DNA from: Axinella damicornis
Taxonomy: Eukaryota > Porifera > Demospongiae > Axinellida > Axinellidae
Assembly (NCBI GenBank): GCA_963931865.1
Contig: OZ007518.1
Span: forward strand, 8,360,361-8,424,360
Reading direction: 5' to 3'
DNA length: 64,000 nt
Part shown: piece after piece, positions 11,757 through 21,551 of the stretch
Position numbering within the stretch: position 1 is the stretch's first letter
Layout of the letters: each line of letters starts with the position of its first letter
Made by a program: the position numbers and the translations under genes
Notes under the pieces: generated by a model
Told to the model about the DNA's origin: nothing
What the model saw: only the letters and a program-made list of their open reading frames with translations
Databases searched by the model: none

Positions 11757-12010
11757 AGAATTTGGCACTTAACTCTTCCACATCTCCCCTCCCGCTCCCC
11801 TCCTCCCCCTCTCCCCTTCTCCCTCTCCCCCTCCCCCTCCCCTCCTCCTCCTCTCCCACTCCCCTCCTCCCCCTCTCCCCTTCCCCCTCCCCTCCTCCTC
11901 CTCTCCCACTCCCCTCCTCCCTCTCTCCCCCTCCTCCCCCTCTCCCCACTTCTTTCTGCTCTCCTATATGTCTTCTTTCCTCCCCTCTTCTCTAGCCCTC
12001 CTCTCTTCTC
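11757..12010. repeat. C-rich polypyrimidine tract after SULT gene 1
   Basis: CCTCCCC/CTCCCCTTCC-type low-complexity sequence preceded by a block (GGCACTTAACTCTTCCACATCTC) that also precedes the tracts after genes 2, 4 and 6. It is part of the duplicated unit. Open frames here are compositional artefacts. Confidence 0.9.
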
Positions 12011-12169
12011 CTCCTCTCTCGCTCCTTCATCCCTCTCTAGAGCTGGCCACCAGACATTCATCTGCATGGCCGACATTCCCTGCCATAAACAGCTGCGGAC
12101 CAGCAGCAGAGCTAACTTTGGATAGTCTAGCTAGCTAGCTACCTCTTGTCAAAATCTGGCTACCATTTA

Positions 12170-12740
12170 TAGCTCTATAGTTGTGTGTAGCTATAGAAGA
12201 GTGCTTGGAGATTCACAGGCTAGGAGAATGGAGGTACAGCACTATAGCAACACTGCAGGGTGATACTGTACAAGCATTTCACATGCATGTAAAATCTCTG
12301 TTTATTATAGATTCCAGAGCCTGTGAGCTAACAAACAAACAAACAAGTAAACGGGGGATGGCTCCCTTCTTCACGGAACACATCTTCCAAGTGAGTATTG
12401 GACAATCCCTCTTCTCATATGCTTCCTTCCCTCTGTGATGCATGCTGAAGTATATATCACTTTGGACCCAACCATTCCAGAGAAGCACCTGTTGCCATGG
12501 CAACCCAGCAAGGAGAATGCCGGGTGTGCATGTGCAGAGTGCTGCGTACTAGCCTCGTTCCCAGGCCATCCACACCTCTGGAGGTAGTCCTGGGAACGAG
12601 GCTACTGTATACAATGCATACAGTAGACGTAACACCTTGTTCGTTCCCAGACCTGTACCCCCAGTGTTTGTCACTTGCAGTACCCCACATTAAAGCAACA
12701 AATGCTGGGTTGAGAATGCCCTGGGAATGAGGCTACAGTA
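12170..12740. repeat. Dispersed repeats between SULT genes 1 and 2
   Basis: Holds an inverted copy of the TTGCCATGGCAAC/ATGCATCACAG repeat, and a foldback pair TAGCCTCGTTCCCAGGCC...GGGAACGAGGCTA at about 12550-12604, with another end near 12735. No gene seen. Confidence 0.6.
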
Positions 12741-12894
12741 GATGGAGTTGACTTGTTGTATTTGTTCTTTGACTCCATGGGTATGGGGCGTGCCTAGTGA
12801 GCACTTACTTTACTCTCGATCGGTAGGAGGAGTTTGTGATGGATTGCTGATATCCGCAGGGTCTGCCTCTTCATTATTGTGATTGGCATTATAT

Positions 12895-13462
12895 TACCGT
12901 ATAGCGGGTAACTTTTGCGAGGTTCAAATTTTCGCGTTTTTCGCGACCGGTTGCCCGCACGCGAAAATTTGTGCCCGCTAAAAAAAAAAATTCCATCAAA
13001 CTTTTTGTCACGTAGTACCTGAACTAGCTAGCCATGTCACTGCAACGCTACTTTCCACGTGCGCAAGGGCTGCCATCCCCCAAGGGACCTTAGTCGGCCA
13101 CCGTCAGCCCGCTGCCAGTGCCAGGCTGCTCCTGAACCAAGAAGTGAGCGAGCAACTGCAGAGCACACCGTCTAGAGGAAGCTACAGCAAGATCTCGAGC
13201 GTGGCCCACAATCATCTCGCTTTTCATCAACGCCACTGCGAATGGATCCTCAGAAGTAGCTCGCTCCCTTCGGCACGGTAATTGATCCCGCACCATCGCC
13301 TCCACACTGAAATACCCGCTCAGTGCAGTAGTCGCCATACAGTGATTCTCGACCCGGTACCAGTACCGTTCGCGAAATTAAAAATCGCGAAATGTTTTTC
13401 AGAACGGGTTTCTGGAAGATTCGCGAAAATTTAAACCCGCGAAAATTACCCGCTATACGGTA
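12895..13462. mobile_element. Mariner-like inverted-repeat element (CCGTATAGCGGG family)
   Basis: Ends TA-CCGTATAGCGGGTAA and TTACCCGCTATACGG-TA, a TA target duplication. The subterminal arms are rich in TTTTCGCG. The interior minus strand carries an 82-codon frame (see 13090-13338). Related elements lie at 22224-22790 and 33329-33898. Confidence 0.75.
13090..13338 (-). pseudogene. Coding remnant inside the mariner-like element
   Basis: An 82-aa frame starts MATTALSGYFSVEAMVRDQLPC and contains EDPFAVALMKSEMIVGHA. The layout (G-Y, a short spacer, VRDQLPC.RE, then ED.FAVA...VGH) resembles HIRAN-like N-termini of transposon-associated proteins in marine invertebrates; that resemblance is from memory of family patterns and is weak. 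A matching start, MVRGYVYNADIWASVVG, is found in the related element at 22396. It is probably a captured or residual first exon. Confidence 0.35.
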
Positions 13463-13499
13463 GCAGGGTCTGCCCCGCTTCAGTTAGCTCGCAAAATCG

Positions 13500-13570
13500 C
13501 GGTAGGCGTATAAATACGCCGTTCGCGCTGAGCGGAAGTTTTGACAGGCGTATAAATACGCCGATCGCGC
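13500..13570. repeat. Two identical 16-bp palindromes with a TATAAATA core
   Basis: GGCGTATAAATACGCC occurs at 13505-13520 and 13547-13562, 42 bp apart, each followed by a TCGCGCT-type sequence. They may belong to an element end or a bipartite site; no function can be assigned. Confidence 0.6.
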
Positions 13571-13792
13571 TCAAAGAGTTTAGTGACTGCATAGCCAAAT
13601 AATTAGTCACCTGTTATATAAGCAGAGATGTGTGCATACAAACGTACTACTGCCCTCTGAGTCACGTGATTGGTCATTTACTGGATTCAAGAGTCCTCTC
13701 CAGATCTGTTTAAGTACACAGTATACGCACTCTAGCTATAATTATGGGGCATGCCTAGCTTAGTGACTGTATACAATATTATAGCTATATAG

Positions 13793-14237
13793 CACTGTAA
13801 AAGGAAGAGGGTTGTTTTAACTATGCAGGCTCTGGTCACCATAGTTGCATCTCAATGCCTCCTCCACTGTGGTGGTCAAAGAATGTACCCACAGCCACAA
13901 ATGTTGTGTAGCTTCACTTCATAGTTATAGATATGTGACCTTGCTTAATTGTTTACCCATTTGTATGTCTGCTGGAGGACCTATAGTGGTCAAGCAGTGT
14001 AAATGATCTGCTTGAATGCACATTGTTTGGAAGAGCAGCTGCATACACTTCTATAAGAAACTTGACCTAGGATATCTTAACAGGCCTAGTTACTAGGTTT
14101 TCCTATCCAATAGCTAGCTACTAACAAGATCAAGGTAGGTTGCACTTGTGTTCTCATTCCTTGATCACCAAGGACGCACTGAGATGCAACTGAGGTGACC
14201 ACAGCCTGGTTAAAACAACCCTTCTCCTTTTACAGTG
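13793..14237. mobile_element. hAT-like foldback element (CACTGTAAAAGG family)
   Basis: CACTGTAAAAGGAAGAGGGTTGTTTTAAC at the left pairs with GTTAAAACAACCCTTCTCCTTTTACAGTG at the right, and the pairing continues through the CTGGTCACC / GGTGACC blocks. Degenerate copies occur in the introns of genes 6 (about 34425-35290) and 12 (about 63007-63320). The target duplication is not clean here. Confidence 0.6.
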
Positions 14238-14263
14238 CTAGGCTATTGAAATGCTTGGGCATA

Positions 14264-14479
14264 ATTATACTGTTACGATAGACTGATCATTATCAGTCTA
14301 TCATAACAGCATGCCAAGCATTTCAGTCATGATCGGATGATGTAGTATTATACTAACTACAATCATAGCTATGACTGTCATCACCTATCCCAGGACATGC
14401 ATGTGACCTATATTAGGAGCACATCTGGTGTACAGCATTCTTAAGCTTCTCAGATCCACTAGAGCTAACTACAAAACTG
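14264..14479 (+). promoter_or_regulatory. Class A promoter module and noncoding first exon of SULT gene 2
   Basis: A hairpin of GATAGACTGAT and ATCAGTCTATC, then ATGACTGTCAT (14371-14381), a CATGTGACC site and a leader ending ACAAAACTG before a GTGAGTT donor at 14480. The acceptor is at 14878-14879. Confidence 0.65.
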
Positions 14480-14917
14480 GTGAGTTAATAACTATAGCTA
14501 GCTAGCTACTGCACTGTTATTCTGTACGGTATACTGACCTCACAAATACTACGGACTTTGGTACAAGAACCTCAATCATACGTAGCTAGGTGCATAGCAA
14601 AGTCGCACATTTCAAATCAGTTTTAGACTGGCTTGATGCATGTGTAGCTATGCAGGTCGGCTCCCAGGGAGACCAGCTATTGCTGATGGGAATTTCCTTC
14701 TTGAAATAAAATTCAATCAATCAATCAATTGTATGTAGCTTGATGTCTGTCAGTACAATATCTGCTACTACAGCCCATGCATTTCTGAATCTCAGGCTGC
14801 CAAATGGCGGACAACACATCTGTAGGCCTGTCAGCTTTGTATTAGCTGATTAGCTGATGCAACCATGTTATCTCTCCAGAGTGGGTGATCTACAGCTGAG
14901 ACAACAAGCTCATAGCC

Positions 14918-17900
14918 ATGGCACAGCCTGATATATTCCAGATATTGAGCCAGCTCAAACCCGAGCGTCATGAACCCTACAACCACAACTTGGTAGACGG
15001 GATGATGGTCCCTATTATTAACACACAGCAACGTGCAGATGAACTGAAGACTCTCCAACTCCGCCCAGATGATGTCTTTGTTGTCACCTACCCCAAGTCA
15101 GGTATACATTTCCAGCTATGACAATCATGATCACAAAGTTTGGCTATCAATACTTTAAGAGATTTTAATGTGTGTGTGTGTGTGTGTGTGTCTGTCTGTC
15201 TGTGCGTGACGGAAGTGGGATGTTTGTGGGACGGGACTAGACTCGGGATGTATGGGCTTTGGTGTGCACACAGCATTGTTGGCCTTTTTCATCCAGTTTG
15301 GCAGCGTTACTGAGGAGTTCAAACCATGTTGGATGTCTGGTCAAAGTACTCACTTTGAATTACTCTCTAGTTGCTCTTATGCACCATATTTTATTTTCTG
15401 AGTTTTCAGTATGGGTAATTCCAGCAAAACTTCGCAAGTGACCCCCTCAGAATTGGACGAAACTTAGTTTGTAAGTACTACTTGTGGTTTTATGAAGCCA
15501 GACAAAATGTTATTTTCCCGATTTTGCTGGTATAGCAACTATTCGAATCCTCATAACTTTCTCATACTTGATTGTTTTGTAATATCAATTGCACCATATT
15601 GAAGCATGAAGAATGGGGGGCTTTCATATGGTATCTTGTATGGCTTCATCCGACAAAGTTTAGGAGAGACGAACATTCCTAAACTTTGACCTTTGACCTT
15701 ACAAGAAAAGTGCCACTTTAAATTTTCTGATAATTAATGGTGATACTGGCTAGGCCTTCAACTAAGAGCTGTAAAAAATTTTGGTTGGGGCTCCATTGGG
15801 ATTAGGAGATATGTGCTCTTATGAAAGACATGTAGGCTATTTTATGCTGTTTCCCCGTAATTCCAGCCTCCCCATAGCTGCATCATAGCCCTTGCATCCA
15901 AATTTTGGTGAGCCTGGACAGACACAGGTGCTTGCCCAAGCAGATTACCAACCTGGGTGGGTGTAGCCCAAAAGGCATCGAGTAGCAGGCTTCATACGTT
16001 AGGGTGTGCAGTGAGGTCCTACTCTTAGTGACTTTTGATAGGCACCTTGCTGGGCAGGTGTACTTGTTACTCGCCCTCATTAACATTAGGATAGCGAAAC
16101 TTGGTGTGTGCATAGTCCACTGGTTGCTTGAAGTGCGTACCAAGGTGGGTGGAGACTGGGCATAGCCAAGTGGGTATGGGGGTAGCAGTGTTTCCTCCTA
16201 TTTCCAGCCTCCCTGTACGTCATAGGTATCGACCTTTGCGTCCCAATTTTGGTGAGCCTAGACACGGGCAGGGGGGGTGGGACAAGGTCTGTGCGCACGT
16301 GGTACAATTAAAATTCCATAGGGATAGTGCACAATAATATACAAGAAGTATGCGGAACTAGCAGACTAGTAACAGCTCTAGCGCTGACTTATTGCTGGGA
16401 TTCGATGGGGTTCGATCGCTTTATTGACTTCCTACCTGATGCTAAACACTTGAGTGCAGTCGACAAGTCTGCATTCGCTGATATTCTTGGTGAGTCTGCA
16501 TGGTCACTTACATAACTGCTCAGTACAGGCACGTAGTAGTGTGTAGTGGCTTATACCCAGTTCGGTCACAGTCTTTGCATGGAGGTTACTCTTCAGGATG
16601 CTTTGAAAGCGCAATGCAGCCTTCTTCCACGGAGAAAAGCAGTAGAACGACTTTGCATTACGTCATACAAAATGACAGTGCACGTGATCTTGTACTACCC
16701 CCCCTGAGACACGGGTCCCTGGCCAAGCAGATTACTAACCTGGGTGGGTGTATAGCCAAAATGGTGTCGAGTAACGGGCTTTGTATGTTAGGGTGCACAG
16801 TCGATGCTCATTACTCACCCTCATTGATGTTAGGATAGCAAAACTTCGGTGTGCGCATAGCCTACTGGTGGCGTGATGTGTGTACCAAGGTGGGTGGAGA
16901 CTGGGTGCGGCCAAGTGGGTATGGTGTGTAATAGAGCACTGAATTTGCCTTAAAAGCCTACGTACACGCCATTCTATAAGAGCACGTATCTCCTAATCCC
17001 AATGGAACCCCAACAAATTTTTTTTACAGCCTTTAGTTGAAGACCTAGCGAGTATCACCACTAATTATTAGAAAATTTAAAGCGGCGCTTTTCTTGTAAG
17101 GTCAAAGGTCAAAGTTTAGGAATATGCATCTCCCCTAAACTTTGTTGGATGAAGCCATACAAGATACCATATGAAAGCCCATTCTTCATGCTTCAAGATG
17201 GTGCAATCGATATTACAAAACAATAAAGTATGGGAAAGTTATGAGGATTTGAAGAGTTGCCACGGGAGTAAAAATCGGGAAAAAGTTGATCTTTCATGCT
17301 ATAATCAGGAAGCCATACAACATACGAGAGTAACATTCTGTCTGGCTTCATAAAACCACAAGTACTACTTACTATCCAAGTTTCGTCCAATTCTGAGGCG
17401 ATCAGTTGCAAACTTTTGCTGAATTGATTTGGAATTACCCGTATACAATGTTAATAAAGCTCACCCATTACATGTATAGTAACTATTCAATTTAAAATCA
17501 AAAACTTAAGCCTTGCTTACTTGGAGGACAAATACATTGGGAGGAAAGTAACCATGTATATCAACGGTGTAGGCATTCTCTTACATAATATTTGCACATG
17601 GTCCATTAGGAACTACCTGGGTACAACACATTGCCAACTTGATCAAGAATCAAGGACAGGATGACGATAAGAAGCTAACGGAATCTGTCCCATGGCCAGA
17701 GATGATCATGATTCCAATGAAAATGTTCAATGAGATGCCCTCTCCTCGAATCTTCAAGAGTCATAGTCCTTACGACATGATGGCGGGTGGACTGCCACAA
17801 ACCAGCCCAGCAAAGTACATCTACATTGCAAGAAATCCCAAGGATGTCGCAGTTTCCTTCTATTACCATATGTGGGCATTTATAGCCGTCGAATACTCAC

Positions 17901-18319
17901 AGCCATGGGACCACTTCTACCAATTGTTCATGAATGGGACAGTGGATTTTGGTCTGTGGTTTGACCATGTGTTGGAGTGGTGGAAGCACAGAGATGCAGA
18001 GAACATTCTCTTCCTGAAGTACGAAGACATGAAGAAAGATCATCGTGGAGTGGTGAAGAAAATTGCTGAATTCATGGGGTACGATCTGAAGGAGGAGGTC
18101 ATTGATATGATCGTGGAGAAATCAACGTTTCTGAAAATGAAAGAAAACCCTATGACCGCTGAATATGAGAAGATACGAAAGCCAGATGCAACACACTTTT
18201 TTCGGAAGGGAGTTGTTGGTGATTGGAGGAATCACTTCACGCCAGAGCAAAATGCCGAGTTTGATGCAGTCTATGCTGAGAAGATGAAAGGATCTGGATT
18301 GAACTTTGATATGATTTAG
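14918..18319 (+). CDS. SULT gene 2: cytosolic-type sulfotransferase, class A
   Basis: Exons 14918-15101 and 17610-18319, phase-1 intron of 2,508 bp, 297 aa. Relative to gene 1, exon 1 lacks three codons, so the PAPS loop YPKSGTTW is at 58-65 and the catalytic His at 113. All PAPS-contact motifs are intact (RNPKDVAVSF, KYED, RKGVVGDW). The substrate-loop region is the most distinct of the array: MWAFIAVEYSQPWDHFYQ where the others have VxGFxxxxYSQPWEHFFR. It ends GLNFDMI. The intron is enlarged by a ~2-kb inverted-repeat element and still has consensus splice ends. Expression is expected from the intact leader and promoter module. Confidence 0.92.
15413..17440. mobile_element. ~2-kb long-inverted-repeat element in SULT gene 2 intron
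   Basis: The terminal arms (about 15413-15900 and 16900-17440) are inverted copies starting GGGTAATTCC. They share ACTTGTGGTTTTATGAAGCCAGACA and the AAGCATGAAGAATG / GACAAAGTTTAGG blocks. GTAT flanks both ends, a possible 4-bp target duplication. The interior has direct repeats (CCAAGCAGATTACCAACCTGGGTGGGTGT at about 15937 and a variant near 16722). A short frame with SAVDKSAFADILG precedes a GTGAGT donor near 16489. No transposase is recognised. Confidence 0.7.
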
Positions 18320-18439
18320 TGTCGAATCAAGCTTGTATTGCATATTTTGACTTGTGATATTTTAGTTGGCGTATGTTTGCTCAGGACAGTCAAGCTTGTT
18401 GTACTACTCTCAGGCTGTTAACAAAAAACCCTCCTCCTA

Positions 18440-18650
18440 GAATTTGGCACTTAACTCTTCCACATCTCCCCTCCTGCTCCCCTCCTCCCCCTCTCCCCCT
18501 CCCCCTCCCCTCCTCCTCCTCTCCCACTCCCTTCCTCCCTCTCTCCCCCCTCCTTCCCCTCTCCCCACCTCTTTCTGCTCTCCTATACCGTATGTCTTCT
18601 TTCCTCCCCTCTTCTCTAGCCCTCCTCTCTTCCTTTCTTCCCTCTCTAGA
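18440..18650. repeat. C-rich polypyrimidine tract after SULT gene 2
   Basis: The same CCTCCCC-type tract and flanks as after gene 1. It marks the 3' part of the duplicated unit. Confidence 0.9.
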
Positions 18651-18839
18651 GCTGGCCACCAGACATTCATCTGCATTGCCCCATCTCATACATTCCCTGC
18701 CATAAACAGCTGCGGACCATGTAGCAGCTGGCAGAGCTAACTTTGGCCAATATTGGTGATAGTCTAGCTAGCTTTACCTCTAAGAGTCTTGTCAATTAGG
18801 ATAAGAGCTGGCTATATACCATTTATAGCTATAGTTGTG

Positions 18840-19135
18840 TGTATACAGAAGAGTGTTTGGAGATTCACAGGCTAAGAAGAATGGAGGTACAGCACTATAG
18901 CAACACTGCAGGGTGATACTGTACAAACATTTCACATGCATGCAAAATCTCTGTTTATTATAGATTCCAGAGCTTGAGAGCTAACAAACATACAAGTAAG
19001 GGGGATGGCTCCCTTCTTTACGGAACACATCTTTCAAGTGAGTATTGGACAATCCCTCTTCACATATGCTTCCTTCCCTCTGTGATGCATGCTGAAGTAT
19101 GACTTTGGACCCAACCATTCCAGAGAAGCACCTGT
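18840..19135. repeat. Dispersed repeat truncated by a SINE upstream of SULT gene 3
   Basis: The repeat seen inverted at 12190-12510 is present up to GAGAAGCACCTGTT at about 19135 and stops where the SINE tail begins. In the other copy it continues GCCATGGCAACCCAGC. Confidence 0.7.
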
Positions 19136-19390
19136 TATTTATTTATTTTATTTTATTTTATTTTATGAGAAACCACCATGTAGAGTGGCTAACGAGGTAA
19201 CCGGAATAGCATGAATGCTAATATTAACCAGTACCCCGGGACCAACGGCTTTACATCCCCTCCGAAGGATGCGGTGTGAACTGTATCTGGTGAAAACACC
19301 TTCAAGAACACACCTACTCATTTTTAAGGGTAGAGCTGAGTCAACTCCTAGGAGCGAAAGAAAATCTCTCCTATGGCAATGGTGGGACAA
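19136..19390 (-). mobile_element. tRNA-derived SINE, 5'-truncated, minus strand
   Basis: The minus strand ends in an (AAAAT)n tail (19136-19170). Its body is shared with the copy at 59590-59880 (GGACCAACGGCTTTACATCCC, GATGCGGTGTGAACT, GGGTAGAGCTGAGTCAACTCC). The tRNA-like head present in the other copy is missing. On the far side the sequence resumes inside the class A leader intron (ACAAATACTAC), so the promoter and first exon of gene 3 are absent. Confidence 0.8.
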
Positions 19391-19779
19391 ATACTACAGA
19401 CTTTGGTACAAGAACCTCAATCATACGTAGCTAGGTGCATAGCAAAGTCGCACATTTCAAATCAGTTTTACACCGACTTGATGCATGTGTAGCTATGCAG
19501 GTCGGCTCCCAGGGAGACCAGCTATTGCTGATGGGAATTTCTTCTTGAAATTAATCCATCAATTGTAGCTATGTAGCTTGATATCTGTCGGTACAATATC
19601 TGCTACTACAGCTAGCCCATTTCTGAATCTCAGGCTGTTAAACTGGCGGGCAGCACTTTTAAATCTAGGGCTGTTAGCTTTGTACAAGCTAGCTAGCTAG
19701 CTACTTCAGAATTGAATGCTGTAACCATGTTTTCTCTCCAGAGTAGGTGATCTACAGCTGAGACAACAAGCTCATAGCC

Positions 19780-21202
19780 ATGGCACAGCCTGATATATTC
19801 CAGATATTTACCCAGCTCAAACCCGAGCGTCAAGAACCCTTCAACCACAACTTGGTAGACGGGATGATGGTCCCTGTGTTTATCACACAGCAGCGTTTGG
19901 ATGAACTGAAGACTTTCAAACTCCGCCCGGATGATGTCTTTGTTGTCACCTACCCCAAGTCAGGTATATATGGCAACGATGATCAGTTTGAACCCATAGC
20001 TAAGGTAACGAAGGGGATTTCCGGACAGTATTTAATTCCAGACACCCCACTTCATGGCCCTCACATTCGCTCCATCCAAACTTTCCAACGTTGTGCAGTT
20101 GTTATTACAGCACAAAAACTGTTCCCAGGGAGCAACAAGCTAGTAGGGGCTGTGTCTGGAAATCCCCTACTGTCCAGAATCCCCTACTGTCCGGAAATCC
20201 CCTACTGTCCGGAAATCCGGAAATCCCCTACTGTCCGGAAATCCCCTCCGTTACCTTATGTAGCTAGTAGAATATAGTGAGAGGGGGCAGGAAGATACCT
20301 GACTCACGGCTGAATCATGAACAACATAATGCACATATGAACTACAAAGCACAGTGTGGGCATTATCTAGCCTCGTTCCCAGGCCTGGGACCACTGTCTC
20401 GGGCCTGGGAACGAGGCTAGGGCATTATCTCAACCCAATATTGACAGCAACTTCGTTTTTGATCTCTCATGTATTTGCACATGGTCCATTAGGAACAACT
20501 TGGGTGCAACAGATTGCCAACCTGGTCAAGAATCAAGGAGAGGATGACAATAAGAAGCTCGTGGAATCTGTCCCATGGCCGGACATGGCCTTTATTCCAA
20601 TGAAAATGTTCAATGAGATGCCATCCCCTCGAATCTTCAAGAGTCATAGTCCTTACGACATGATGGCAGGTGGACTGCCACAAACCAGCCCAGCAAAGTA
20701 CATCTACATTGTAAGAAATCCCAAGGATACCGCAGTGTCCTTCTATTACCATGTGCTGGGATTTCTCCACGACGATTACTCACAGCCATGGGAGCACTTC
20801 TTCCGATTGTTCATGAATGGGACAGTGCAGTTTGGTCTATGGTTTGACCATGTGTTGGAGTGGTGGAAGCACAGAGATGCAGAGAACATTCTCTTCCTGA
20901 AGTACGAAGACATGAAGAAAGATCATCGTGGAGCGGTAAAGAGAATTGCTGAATTCATGGGGTACGATCTGAAGGAGGAGATCATTGATACGATCGTGGA
21001 GAAATCAACGTTTCAGAGTATGAAAGAAAACCCTATGTGCACTGAATATGAGAAGATACGAAAGTCAGATGCAACACACTTTTTTCGGAAGGGGGTTGTT
21101 GGTGATTGGAGGAGTCACTTCACACCAGAGCAAAATGCCAAGTTTGATGCAGTCTATGCTGAGAAGATGAAAGGATCTGGATTGGACTTTGATCTGATTT
21201 AA
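19780..21202 (+). CDS. SULT gene 3: cytosolic-type sulfotransferase, class A, without the usual promoter
   Basis: Exons 19780-19963 and 20493-21202, phase-1 intron of 529 bp, 297 aa. YPKSGTTW is at 58-65, catalytic His113 in KSHSPYDMM, RNPKDTAVSF and RKGVVGDW are intact. The substrate loop is VLGFLHDDYSQPW. One conserved position differs: NAKFD instead of NAEFD near the C-terminus. The leader acceptor (TTTTCTCTCCAG, exon from 19742) is kept, but the promoter module and noncoding exon found upstream of genes 1, 2, 5, 7 and 8 are missing and a SINE lies there instead. The coding part looks functional; expression would need another promoter or read-through from gene 2. Confidence 0.9.
20368..20419. 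mobile_element. 52-bp TAG...CTA hairpin in SULT gene 3 intron
   Basis: TAGCCTCGTTCCCAGGCCTG pairs with CGGGCCTGGGAACGAGGCTA, flanked by (G)GGCATTATC on both sides. It is at the same intron position as in genes 1, 5 and 7. Confidence 0.8.
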
Positions 21203-21489
21203 AATAATGGTGTTAGCTAGTAACGTGATATTTAATATCTTATGGGACAGTGATAGTTAATAGGTATTGCTTGCAATTGACACAATGTATGCCATCAACT
21301 GAACTTAATTATACTTGATGCCAACACCCCACGTGGCACATCCATGCAGTAATTTGGTCTGACCAAATTCATTTCTTGCTGCAGCTTAAAGTCATCTTTC
21401 ATGGTTCCATGTGGGTAGCGTCCTAATTTTTCCCCCGCGTGCGAAAATTCGTCTGCTAGCATGCTGGGAACGAGGGCCCTGATCGCGTG

Positions 21490-21551
21490 ATTCCATCTTG
21501 ATCCCGCGCCCGGAAACGCTTCTACGAGCGCGACTACCCCTTTGTATAGTC
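21490..21551 (+). promoter_or_regulatory. Class B1 5' region of SULT gene 4
   Basis: GTGATTCCATCTTGATCCCG, then CGCTTCTACGAGCGCGACTA, then CCCCTTTGTATAG directly before the ATG. The block is shared with genes 6 and 12 and unlike class A. No leader splice acceptor is seen. GTATAG is a weak TATA-like match. Confidence 0.4.

Noticed and set aside
11714..12076. Glu/Gly/Arg-rich frames in the C-rich tracts after genes 1 and 2
   Set aside because: Low-complexity pyrimidine tracts; frames differ between copies and have no domain.
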